From NCBI GenBank assembly GCA_026874595.1, contig CM049312.1:56053429-56117428 (forward strand): 64,000 nucleotides of DNA, read 5' to 3'. This DNA comes from Sipunculus nudus. Taxonomy: Eukaryota; Annelida; Sipuncula; Golfingiida; Sipunculidae. Positions 48,401 to 59,735 of this stretch are shown one piece after another (position 1 is the first letter of the stretch; every line of letters begins with the position of its first letter). The notes beneath the pieces are model-generated. The model was not told the origin of the DNA and did no database searches. It saw only the letters and a program-made list of their open reading frames with translations. Made by a program: the position numbers and the translations under genes.

Positions 48401-51400
48401 TGGGCAAACAAGACAGAAACTTATAATATTACTATAAAACTATACAAATTTAATCTTTATATGAAGAAGAAATCTTGAGGGATTCTTTGTTAACAAGTTC
48501 CATAAAGAATAAAGAGCTATTATGCTAACATGAACAATCGTTTAAAATTAATATTGCTGCTGTTAAAAACATACATGGCTTCACATATTCTATAAGCTTC
48601 TGCCAATCAGGCCTCTTCGGAATACTCTACGTGTTATAAGGTGACATGTGATATTTTCTTGCACAAAATATATTCCATAACTTTAAAAGTCTGCTCCCTA
48701 AGGAATTTTTTCTTTCTCCTTCCTTTAACAAACTGCAGTAAATCGACCCAGAGGTCATGTCGCCAACAACACACAACGTGTGGAGATGGCACCAGTCTAT
48801 GTTTTTTTCACTCAAGAAAATGTCACACTCCATACCTCAGTGGATCCACCCACCCTATTTGCTGTACATTAAATCAATAACTAACTGAGGTTAGTTATGA
48901 AGGAACTTGGGACTTCTCCATTCTACCGGAACTCCTAAATCCCTCTTATAGGGCGGACCATACTTTGCCAAAGGAAAAAAAAGACCCATTCAGTGCTCCA
49001 CTGGGTACTGCCACACCTTTTTTTTTATTTCCTACACAACATTTTTAGATGAAACCTTGGTCACCATGTGCATTCTTTCTGTTTTTCATTGGTTTGATCC
49101 AAAACTCCAATTTCTTCCTAACTGAACTAAGAATATGACTGATTTTATTCACTATGCACTTCAAAAAGAAGATATTGCAATATTATAGAAAAAGGTTCTC
49201 TCATGGTCAGAGGAAACTGATACTCTGCCAAAGAAATATGATCCCCCAAGCTCTACTTGATGCCACTATGCAGCTTTTATTATTCCTTCACCACAAATTT
49301 TTACATAGAACCTTAAGCATGCCTTTTTGCTCGATATGATCCAAAATTCCCACTTCAGTTTCACTTTTTCTAACTGAATTACCATTATACTTGGATTTGG
49401 CTCACTACTTCCAAAAGCTAATACTGCAATATAGAAAAAATAATAGTTCTCTGATGATAAGAGGAAATTTACTTCAAAGCCCAAATTTACTGATAACTGA
49501 CTGAAGCCTCAAAGAGTTAGGGAAACACCAGAAGCACAGATAGCAGGGAGGCTTCAACATCAAACATTACTGTATCATAAAAAAGAAACCTGAACTGTAC
49601 AATTTTTTAATACATAACATATGTTATATAAAAACTCAGTCTCCTAAATCTATATTTCCCAACCAAGTGCATGCCATATCAGCTATACTGGCAAACAGAA
49701 TCATAAAATAACCTAAAAAAAAATATTTATTTAACCAAAGTTCATCTGCTTCTGACATGCCAAATAAGATGAAAATTAATTAATGTTTCTAACAATGTTC
49801 ATTAAATAGATAGATCAAATAAGAAACAGAAGGCCATCTCCAAAGCATGATTTCAATACATGAAATGTGGAATACTAGTAAACACCAACCTGCCGAGAAA
49901 CACCAGTATTCATTCTCTAATTGTTGCATTAGAAACACTGATAACAAGATTTATAATAGCATATAATTTTTAAATTGGCGTTTCTGTTCCTCAGTTTGGA
50001 TGAGAGAAAACTGGTGCTTATGAAACATTGAACAAAAAAATCCTGCCCCTCCGAGACAAGCCCAATCTATGACTGTGCTCCATTGTTATATCGATTTTCT
50101 CAACAGAATTAAATAAAAACAATCCCTCCATTAGTGACAGAGTCAACATTGTCTGCAAAACTGTAAGGACTAGCTAAAACATTAATCAACTGTCAACAAG
50201 AGATTATTATCTGAAGGTCACCCATGATAATCTGTCAGAGTGGTAAATCTTTTTATATAAGAAGCTTGAAGAACTGTCTGGCATGGAGCTCAGAGGGATT
50301 CCTCTATTGGAATGAGTAAATATACCATTTCATCATATTTTACAAATTATAATCAATATATTTAATCATATATATCTAAATATACCAGCCGAACTAGGTG
50401 CATGTGCTTCCCTTCACTAATAAAGTCAATGAACTGAGGTTACCATTATACTGTATGACACAAAGGCTGATCAATTCAGCCAGTGTAAGACTACCCTTAA
50501 TAAAAACTTTCACAATCAAATGTACTGTCCCAGGGTTGTTTGGACAGACCTTGTTCTTAGTTCTGAACTGATCGAGTTATTAATGAAGATCCATGCTTTA
50601 TAAAGTCCAACCTGTTCAGGTGTACAGTTACCTGGGATTTAATGATTAGGAATACACCCCTAATGGTCTTTGCATCTGATTAATCTTTACCCATCCCCGG
50701 CTCTATTGTAAACCAGTGTGTCCTTAGCAAGAACATGATTTGAACAAAGCACCCTGGAGGCCTGAGCTTGGGACAGTAAGTGTGGAGGACACTGTGCCAG
50801 TATTCACCTGAATGAAGCTTGTACATGCATGGCAGCCAGGGAACAGAAAACCTGTAACAGTATTTGTTCCTGGAAAACAAGACCCCAAGAACCAATGAAA
50901 TTGTCACCTTCCCTATGGGTTTATTGGAAATATAGTGTCCACTGACCAGCAAGGACATCATGGCAAATGAAACAACCCAGACAACAGACTCATATTGAAC
51001 CAAACTGCCAGTCCCATGACTGTCTGTATGTGGATTAGGCAATTAATGAGACTTGAATCAGCCTATAGTCCTTTCCCCTCCAGCAATATCCATTAATTCA
51101 AAGATGGTCAATATTAAAGACATTCATGAATTGGCCCATCACTCTGGTTTCAGTAATTAATGTTTGAAACTCAAAGGACCCCTCATGATAAGATTTGAAC
51201 CATGGGAACTTAATTAATCATTGAAAGAATGCAGGTTACCCCTCCAATTCAGAGGCCACAAGCTGGACATTTGGTTGATTGGTACACATATATTAAATGT
51301 ACACATATATATAAAGAACACAAGATAAACACATCTGTATCTGCTTTGGAAAAGGGAGAAAACTTATTATGACACAAAAGGATAAGATGAATAAATTAAC

Positions 51401-51740
51401 TGATGATGGCAGTTCTTGGTTGAATCACTCACATATGAGTTCAATGCACAAATCTCTTTGAACATGAAACCAAACTTAAATGAACTACATGCTCAAGTCA
51501 TCTTGTAAGAAATATATACTAAAATTTACTGTAATGACAAATATAAACTAAAAGTAATATGGCTTTATTTTTGCAGTTCACTTAGTTGCCTTTGTTACAA
51601 AATGGGGGCTCGTCCAATGTGACGGTAAAACTTTGTGGCCCAGGGAATAAGCTCACCAAAGTGTGACTCCTGGGATAATTAGTCTTGTTCTGATAGCAGA
51701 AGGCTCTTAAGGGGGTATGTTACGGGGTGACATAAAAGCC
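45411..51740. other. Non-coding DNA, no gene identified
   Basis: The largest frames (50680-51042 minus, 120 codons; 48627-48833 minus; 45955-46185 minus) lack recognisable motifs, repeat support or matched splice sites. A short inverted repeat with a G-run is listed separately. Confidence 0.45.
46575..46637. repeat. Short inverted-repeat element with an internal G10 run
   Basis: TGTGTATAAGAC (46575-46586) and GTCTTATACACA (46626-46637) are perfect 12-bp inverted ends around a 39-bp interior that is AT-rich and finishes in about ten G. This is probably a very small terminal-inverted-repeat element or its remnant. Confidence 0.75.
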
Positions 51741-51751
51741 GACCGAACTGT

Positions 51752-51781
51752 TTCGCTAGTGAAGCTTGCTTTTCTAGCGAA
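51752..51781. repeat. 8-bp perfect inverted repeat overlapping the tRNA-like A box
   Basis: TTCGCTAG (51752-51759) pairs with CTAGCGAA (51774-51781) across a 14-base loop. The right arm is also part of the A box of the tRNA-like unit, so folding of a transcript would compete with tRNA-like folding. Confidence 0.7.
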
Positions 51782-51842
51782 GTGGTTGGTACGCCGGACT
51801 TTTGGGCCACCGACCTGGGTTCGACTCCCGGATCGGGCCAGG
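51768..51842 (+). mobile_element. tRNA-derived SINE head (pseudo-tRNA)
   Basis: TAGCGAAGTGGTTGG (51775-51789) fits the RNA polymerase III A box (TRGCNNAGYNGG), and GGTTCGACTCC (51818-51828) matches the B box. A T arm forms (CTGGG, loop TTCGACT, CCCGG) and the unit ends GGGCCA. The 5' acceptor strand does not pair with the 3' strand and the anticodon stem is poor, so it is not a working tRNA gene. A short unique tail and a TA microsatellite follow, as in many SINEs. Confidence 0.65.
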
Positions 51843-51869
51843 ATTTGCCCCTCATTTATTTGTCTTCGT

Positions 51870-51872
<3 letters not shown>

Positions 51873-51915
<43 letters not shown>
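51873..51915. repeat. TA dinucleotide microsatellite
   Basis: About 20 TA units directly follow the SINE-like tail. The IYIYIY frames on both strands here are artefacts of this tract. Confidence 0.95.
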
Positions 51916-51918
<3 letters not shown>

Positions 51919-51990
51919 CCATGGGACGCCTTCCCCGATTTGAGGGGAAATCTATACCCCATGGGCCGCCTTCCCCGATTTGAGGGGAAA
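51915..51990 (+). repeat. 40-bp tandem duplication with a hairpin in each unit
   Basis: TACCCCATGGG(A/C)CGCC then TTCCCCGATTTGAGGGGAAA occurs twice with period 40 (TACCCC at 51915 and 51955). Each unit contains TTCCCC...GGGGAA, a 6-bp stem. Confidence 0.85.
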
Positions 51991-52021
51991 TATGCACTAA
52001 TTTAACTCAAAGTAATGGCAT

Positions 52022-52232
52022 TTTGGAAAATATATCTACAGATTTGACCTTGAAGATCAAGGTCATGGTCATGAGTTTTGAAAGTCTTCGAAGAACTTAG
52101 TGGAAACAACTTGTGTTTCAAATTTGGGGGGGGGAAGTCTTTGGTACACAATGATTCTAGATTTCTGCAGATTTGACCTTGAAGATAAAGGCCATTAGTA
52201 TTCAAGCATTTCAAGAACTCAGTAGAAACACC
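52022..52232. repeat. Diverged tandem pair with AGGTCA-type motifs
   Basis: Two units of about 130 bp share CAGATTTGACCTTGAAGAT(C/A)AAGG and AAGAACT(T/C)AGT(G/A)GAAACA. The first has AAGGTCATGGTCATGAG. A G9 run (about 52126-52134) separates them. Confidence 0.7.
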
Positions 52233-53329
52233 TATATATATATATATTCAATCTGCTATTGTGATGACACAATGTGTACTTTCATTTTTGTTTCCTAGTT
52301 TTATAATTCTGTACTAAAAGTTGGCTTGCATATAACATGAAAAAAGTCGTTATGACACTAAGTTATAAAAAGACAATTTTTTACATAATTAAGGTGTAAA
52401 TAAAAGCTATATCACCATTTAATACCAGAATCTGTCAAAAACCTTTATTTACACACAGTAACTGGACAGACTGACAGAGACCAAAGAGCTGAGCCGACTG
52501 ATAGTGACCAGTAGCCTGATAAATGGCAGAAATTTTTCACTGAAAGTTCAGTGAGTTTACAATCACTCAAGGCAAGAGGTACTGTTCCTCCTGTGAACAT
52601 CTCAGACAGTGGGGGATAAAGCTGATTGATTGGTCTCTGTCTAAAGTGGATCTGTCGCAATCACCACCAGATCTTCTGTGGTTCCCTCTGTCACTGCTCA
52701 CGGCATCAAGAAATCAGCCATGCATAGAACTACCTGCCTTTAATAGCTATGCCAAGAATGTGTTTTCTCTTTTCCTCTCACATTTAAAAACATACGAATA
52801 TTCCATCTCTAAATCAACACTTAACCAAGTTACAAATTCTTTAAAGCATGTCCTTTTACATATCACAGTGCCCAGATGGTCATTTGTATTAATTTTATTT
52901 CTATCCCGCCAGTCTAGAGTGGGGCTGGAGCCTGCTCTTTTTTTCAAATGCTGGTCAAAAACTGATCTGCACAGATTTACATAAAGCTTCAGACACAGTT
53001 CAAAGGAAGCAGTTGAATTTCCTGAGAGGCTGAATTTTATGTATCAATAAAAGTAACAGGAATAAGTGCACAGAAATGTAGCACTGTGGGAAGGAGAAAG
53101 AATATCTGTATGCTATCACAGACCTATAGAACATTCAGTTGGTAGTTTTAGTTCACAGAACCATCAAAGGAAAAAGCTTTTTTAAGACATACATATGCAT
53201 GAATTGTTAATGATCAAATACCTGAAGTACTTTGCTCATATTGCACAGAATTGAACTCGCCAGGGTACAACTCTGCTGGTTAGGGAATGTAGGTAATGCC
53301 TAGCTCACAATTTATACACTGGGGGCTGC

Positions 53330-54330
53330 ACAGTTTTTCACCCCGGAGGCTTGCCATGGGTTTTTGAGACCCTACGGTTTCCGTGTGTTTTTTTTTATTC
53401 CACATTGTTTGCACTCACCTACAGTGACCTCCGAAACTTGGTTGGTAAAGGGGCCATCCAGGAACCATAAGGTGACTGTGCAGGTTCTATGCATGAAGCA
53501 AGTACATCATGGGGTGCCCGGCCGGTGACTGGCAGGCACCCGGCCGTTAATAGCTGGCATCCTGCACCCACTGGAAGGATATTTCCTGCTTTACATATAT
53601 CTGATTTTTAAACAACACTCATTTTTTCAACATGAAGCCAAAGAATAAGAAACGGCCAAATAGGATAGAGACCAATATTATTTTTTCAGTATATAACAAT
53701 CAGTTTTTCTTATATAACTCAATTTGATCTTTCATAATTAACTTTTACTATAAAATACAATTATTTGAAATCATTTATTGATATAATATTTACTGTCATA
53801 AGTACTTTACTTATTCGAATCAATGTTCAAGGTTCAATAAAACACTTGACTTGTTCAGAGAAGCGGGTTTCAGCGTTCAGAGATTCAGTGTTTGAAATAT
53901 ATGCCACTGTGGCTTCATTTAAATATCCGACATCTCAGATTCAGGGCCCTGTGAGGACAACCCATGGCAACATTAACATCACAAGGGAGCCTTGGGACAG
54001 CCATTTGATTTTTCACATATCACATCGGGCCCTTTCTGCTAGGCACCAATATGAAAATTGTCGTGAAAATTACACTGAAAATCGTAAGGGTGTCGCACAG
54101 ATACTGGCTGGTGCCCTTGGGGCGACCATACAGGCTGTCTACGGGCTAACAGTGTGTTGAAATGCCAGGAGAATTATGCACAGCCAGCACAGCACAACAG
54201 CGCCTGTACAGCGAGTAAAAATTTAACTGGGGCCTGTGAAAATTGTACGGATGCCTTGCGGGTACAGTGAGAATATAGCCAAAAATGCTTATTTTACTCA
54301 CCAAACTTGCCCCATAGGCATTATGTGATA
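53330..54330. other. GC-richer, repeat-like block of unknown origin
   Basis: Contains GGGTGCC...GGCACCC with CCCGGCCG repeated (about 53513-53547), and repeated TGAAAATT(G/A) phrases with nearby (C/A)G(G/A)(G/A)TG-type blocks (54051-54080 and 54236-54262). A 131-codon plus frame (53765-54160) has a hydrophobic start by chance composition and no recognised domain. A dispersed repeat is more likely than a gene. Confidence 0.35.
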
Positions 54331-55484
54331 GCAGCTTAATGAGAACCTTTCCCAAAAATATACTGGGTGGTCTAAATTAATACACTAGAGGTGTAGGTAT
54401 AAACGTTGTGGAGAGGGTGATGTAGACATTGTAAGTATTGAAAATAACTAATGAACACATTAACATTTAAAACACTGCTGGATCTAGATATTATTTCTGA
54501 TATAACAGTAGTGCTTATAACATTTTAGCTTTTTCTGCAAAATCAATCTATATTACCAACACAGCCTAGGTAGATTAACAGGTAGTGGTGAAATACTGCT
54601 TTCCAACATAAGCTTTTATTTCTATGATACATCAGGGTAGATACACAAGCAAGAGTACATATAGCACTCAACTGTAAGCTTTATAATATCTCTGAGAACT
54701 ATGTGTGTATTATCAACACAGCTGAGGTAGATGGCCTTTTTGTTTCCATCTGTGGTGCCGATGTTATGATACCCATTTCCAGGCACTTCAAGTATAACTT
54801 GATTATCAATCTAGAGAGCTCAGCAAATAATATCCTGTCACAAGCATTTTGAAAATATCATCTATTGCTCCCTGAAGGAGTCTCAAAATGTGAGCAGTGG
54901 GTCACATGACCACTTGGCCTCAGTTATGACTCTCTGACTTGTTGGTCCTGTTGGTCCAGTCATAAGGAACACATATATCCCTTCTGATAATCAAACACTA
55001 TTTGAATGTTCTGACCTTGGAGATTTCAATTATAATGCTTGAATTGCCTTGATGTTGTACACAAAGTAAACATTTTTAGTTCCTGAATTTTCAAGATATG
55101 GTTAAAAATCCAACACTGAAAGATTGAGAGCTGATCATTTAATGGTGTTATTTAAGCAACTCCGATTCATAATCTAGATCCAACTAAAAATAGACCTCAA
55201 AATTTACATTATATCTAATAAACCTACTTTGTTGATGAAAGCTCCAACATACATTTGTCCTTTTTTCAGGGTTCATTATTAATGCATCACTGACATGAAT
55301 ATTTAATTACTGAATACAGAATACAGTTGGCCTGATAATATTTAAAGAGAACTTATTTTGTGCCTCTGATATTTAAGAGATACATCACTGGTATTTACAG
55401 ATCTTTTGAATAATTAAAACATTGCACTTTATTATAGTCATTAATAAACCATTAATAAGTGCACTGATTGAATATTAAATGGTG

Positions 55485-55512
55485 TGACCTTGACCTTGTT
55501 TGACCTTGACCC
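55485..55512 (-). promoter_or_regulatory. Isolated cluster of four AGGTCA-type half-sites
   Basis: TGACCTTGACCT, TGTT, then TGACCTTGACCC: four near-consensus half-sites in 28 bp. This is outside any copy of the 2.4-kb element that I could delimit, so it may be an independent fragment of the same repeat family. Confidence 0.5.
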
Positions 55513-56803
55513 TAGCATTAACCTTTTGTTATTACTTCCCTGTTTTCTTGACAAAGACATATGAGGCTGTTGGCATGGCATGGCTGTGCTGCTGTTACAT
55601 CATTTATCCTATGAATAATTCACAGCTTGCCAAGTAATCACTCAGGTCTGGCTCATGAAATGGGATGAGCAGACATCAGTCTCCATATGTCACTGTGGAA
55701 TAGATCTCTTGGCAATCTTTCAGGGGCAATGGAAGTAATCTTTCAGCACAAACAGTTCACACCAATGTTCCATTATCCTTATACACCTTAAATGTATATT
55801 TCTTGTATGAAGCAATATCTAGCATGTAAAATAACCTTCTGAAAAGTATGCCCATTTATCTTTTAACTTATCTTCTAACATATAAGTACTGGTGTAGAAT
55901 CCTATTTATTTACCATGCTTACGCACTGTCCAATTAGCATACAGTGTGTCAGTAAGGAAGTTTCTTATATTATTCATATGTATCATATATGGTGAGACTC
56001 AGAGAGTATTTTCTTCCTGAGCCTGTTAATGCATGGGATTATCAATTGATTCAGTGGATGTAGATAACAACAGAAATTATGACTAATGTATTATAATTAA
56101 ACGCTCTGGATTTCTTGTTACTACACATAGACTGAGAATGATTTATAGTCTTAGCCGTAGTAAAAGGGCAGAAGTCTGACACTCAGTTTAAAGCTGCAGC
56201 TGAAAATAGGACAAAATCGGCAGGTAGTTATAGCTAGGGTAAAAGTCTGAAGCTGAAATCTGCAAGTAATTAAAGACAAATAAGGACAATCAGTGCAGAA
56301 ATCATTAACTTTACTTTTAATAACCCAGCTGCAGAGTCATGATATGACACATGATATTAAAGTTAGGTTACATAACAAATTAAAGCCAGTGGTCTTTTTT
56401 TGTACACAAAATGATAAACAAACTTTATTTTTTTTTTAATTATTTCAAAATTTAGTTTTCAAGTCATATCTATTAATGATCTGGTAAAGCTCTGTTTTTG
56501 GCAATTAGCAAATCAGATGAGAATGTGATATTCCATTATATCTAACTAATGTTATTAGAGTACTTTACATGCACCAGCTACCAGGGTTGACTGAAATTAA
56601 AGGTCAGGAATCACTATCCATCAGATATCATCAAATATATCTATGTATCAATACAGAGATATCTGACAACATTGATATGATATCTGACTGTACAGCATCC
56701 TAGTAAAATTTGAGAATTTAGGTGTGGTCTAAAAAAGTGTTATTCTGCTATAAACTTTGCTGATACATATTCCCTTGCCAGATCTTTTTGCACCCTGGAG
56801 GCG

Positions 56804-56830
56804 GTCCTCAGAGTACTTTCTTGTCATATT
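56804..56830 (+). repeat. 27-bp perfect repeat shared with 31927-31953
   Basis: Identical to the segment at 31927-31953. Here it is preceded by CCTGGAGGCG and followed by CCCTCTGGCATATC, unlike the other copy. Confidence 0.7.
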
Positions 56831-59735
56831 CCCTCTGGCATATCAAACCCTGACAGGTTTATTGCCCCCAAAATTCTCGAAACCGCTCATAGGGGCTGTT
56901 ACTTTGCGCACACACTAAAACACAGATTTCAAAGGTTATTTGTAAAAATTATGAGTATACTGCTTTAATTATATCAGTGGACTTGTGTATCACAACTGCC
57001 CACCAAACATACAGGTGTACTCTGAACTGTCACAGCCATTAACTGAATTGTAGGAGTCCCGATAGAGAAGCATCAGTGTACTGCAAATGGAAGCAGACCT
57101 TATCACCTGTACCAATATGTACAACATGTACACCACAGGCATCTTGTTTAATATGTAAACCAAGTCTATGTCTCTGCGATGTGAAAGGAAGACAGTCTCA
57201 GCTTTCTTTTTTAATAAGGTAGTTTTATTACTGACTCTAAGCGGTGCTTTCAGTCAAGATTATTTGACAATATATATGTTTATGATCACATTTTATACAT
57301 GTATATGCAATAGTTTTTAGCTGAGCAACTTAATTAGCCATATTTGTAGTAAGGCCTTAACAGACAATGATACTACTGCTCAGTCATTAGCTTGGGTTTA
57401 AAATCCATTTTGTGACATCCCAAGTGCATTGTATTGTGTCTCATCAGTGTTTAACTGCCTTTTCATGACTGCAGTATAATAAACCTAGGCTTCCATAACA
57501 GTATAATATTTATGACTCAGTGTTATGTGGAGAAAATTATCAATGTTAACAAATACCCACCTCATCAATATCCAATATACACTGCCCCACCTCATGGTCT
57601 CAACATCATAAACCTTTTATCCATTTAGGAGCTCTCATTTATAGCCCGCCTTGTGGTTCATAAAGTATGGATATATTAACTGGTGAATGGGACCATGAAT
57701 GTCAACAAGAACAGAGTAGCTCTGACCTGTAAACAATCACCAGGCTTGCATTTTCTCGCAATTAGCACCTTGTCTTACTCATTGTTAGGTATGGTATGGT
57801 AACCCCTAGCAACTGATTGTGTGACTACTTCAACCAGTGTAACGATCAGGTCTTCTGTCATGTAGATGTCCATTAAGTGGTGGGTGGCCTGGTGAAAGTG
57901 ATGTATAGATCTGACGACTGCCTGAAAAGTCCCACAGTTCTCCCAACTAATGCCTCATAATTCTATATTTTACCACACTTTAGTGCACTAAATTGCATAA
58001 AAAATGAAAACTGCTGCATGAGATACATTTTATCGCTCTGTTTGTGCCTGGTCCTTTTATCCCATCTTCTACTTAATATATTAAAAGGGTTTTATATCTC
58101 ATACATATATCAACTGGTGACACTGCAATGAAGTGCTAAAAGCATGTTATGCCACTGAAAATTGCTTTCTAATGTCATGGTCACCCTTTACAAGACTGGA
58201 GATGAAAAAGTATCTCAATACCATTCCCAAACTTACCAATTAAAGTTAGGTGGAATGACAATAAACCTGGCATTCACAAAATATCCTGACAAGACTTTGA
58301 TTAAATCACGCTTTTTAACATCTGTTTCATAATATAAAGGTGCCTTGCTAGAATTTTGTAAATAATATGGTAAATTTATTTTGTGCCTAAATCAGTCACT
58401 GCATTCATTAGGCAAGCATGATATGACACACTGATATCAGTACATGTTATTACATCATATGTATCACAACTCTCTATATATTTGTCAGTCTGTGGTTAAT
58501 GGTTACATTTTAAATATCTATAAGACCACGGGCCAACTATAGAAACATTTTTTTAAACAAACTATTCAAATTTTAAAAGTAACATGTAAATAAGTGTATG
58601 ATGCACAAAATCAGTTTCAATGACCTTGAAACAAAAATTTAAACAGAAATTTAAAAGAAATACATAAAAAGCTGAATTATGTAGCCTCTTTTGTTGGTTT
58701 CATCAAAATGCCACATGCCTTCTATTGCAGCAGCTATGTTGCATCCTGACTTCAAGGCAAGGGTTATTCATATAAAATTTATAGGCTCTCTTGACAGAAA
58801 AATTAACATATTAATAGATAATTTTATGCTAATAATAAATATAAACATTTCTCCCAATACTTTACCCTAGTATTATTGATTATCAATCACCAAGGCTAGG
58901 CGGATAATCCCTGTTAGTACTTTTCCTGGTAGCCAATGTCTAATAATTAGTGGGGAAAGAACAAATCATACTCTTCTGGACAGGTACCAACATAAGATAG
59001 AGTGTATTTTTGACAGCAAGATTACCATTACCACCATATCTCAGGAAAACATGTTGAACAATTTTTTTTATGCTTCTGACAAAATTTAAACCATGAAAAA
59101 TGAACTGGAAGAACTCCATGCCTACAGGTATGTCTCTTCTGTATGCAAATATGACAGCAATAATTTGTGTGAATTTCTTTTTATAGTACAAATGATGTGG
59201 TACAGACACAATGAACATATAAATTATACAACACTGTGAAAATTAAGCTATTACAGTGAAAATAAACTTATCCAAAAACATACCAATGTTTTATAAGTCT
59301 GCCATATAAAACATCAACAAGTACAGGCTAAATTTATGTCCAACAGACTCATATAACCATACATCATCAAATGCAGCAGAACTCAATGGGATTGAAATAA
59401 AAGCAATTACAAAGTAATATATATAGAGTGAGTGGACAGCTGAGTTGAATATGGTCTGTAATCTGGATTGCATGATGTTGTATTGACATGCCTTGGGTCC
59501 TAAGGAAGACAAACAGCCTCTTAATTTAGCTGCCATGGTCATTAATCCTGTAGGTGGCTGGTGCATTTCCTGATTGTTGCTGACCCAATATGCCCTCAGC
59601 TGAGGGGAAAAGTATTACAGGTATCAATCAACTTTTATGTCAGCTATTACAATTTTGTATGTCAAAGTGCAGGGCTGTCTGTCAATTTTCTGAACTGCAT
59701 GACCAACAACCCCACTGTATTGCTCCTTCTACTCT

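Larger units (their letters stand above)
52233..59735. other. AT-rich non-coding DNA with one GC-richer island
   Basis: No exon can be supported. Frames at 52646-52984, 53765-54160 and 58940-59218 lack recognisable motifs. Local features at 53.3-54.3 kb, 55.5 kb and 56.8 kb are listed separately. Confidence 0.45.

Noticed and set aside
51768-51842. Functional tRNA gene
   Set aside because: The acceptor strands do not pair and the anticodon arm is poor. Only the promoter boxes and T arm are good, so a SINE head fits better.
51707-52005. Frames containing IYIYIYIY on both strands
   Set aside because: Artefacts of the TA microsatellite.
53765-54160. 131-codon frame with a signal-peptide-like start
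   Set aside because: The hydrophobic start comes from an AT-rich stretch, while the rest lies in a repeat-like GC-richer block. No known family.
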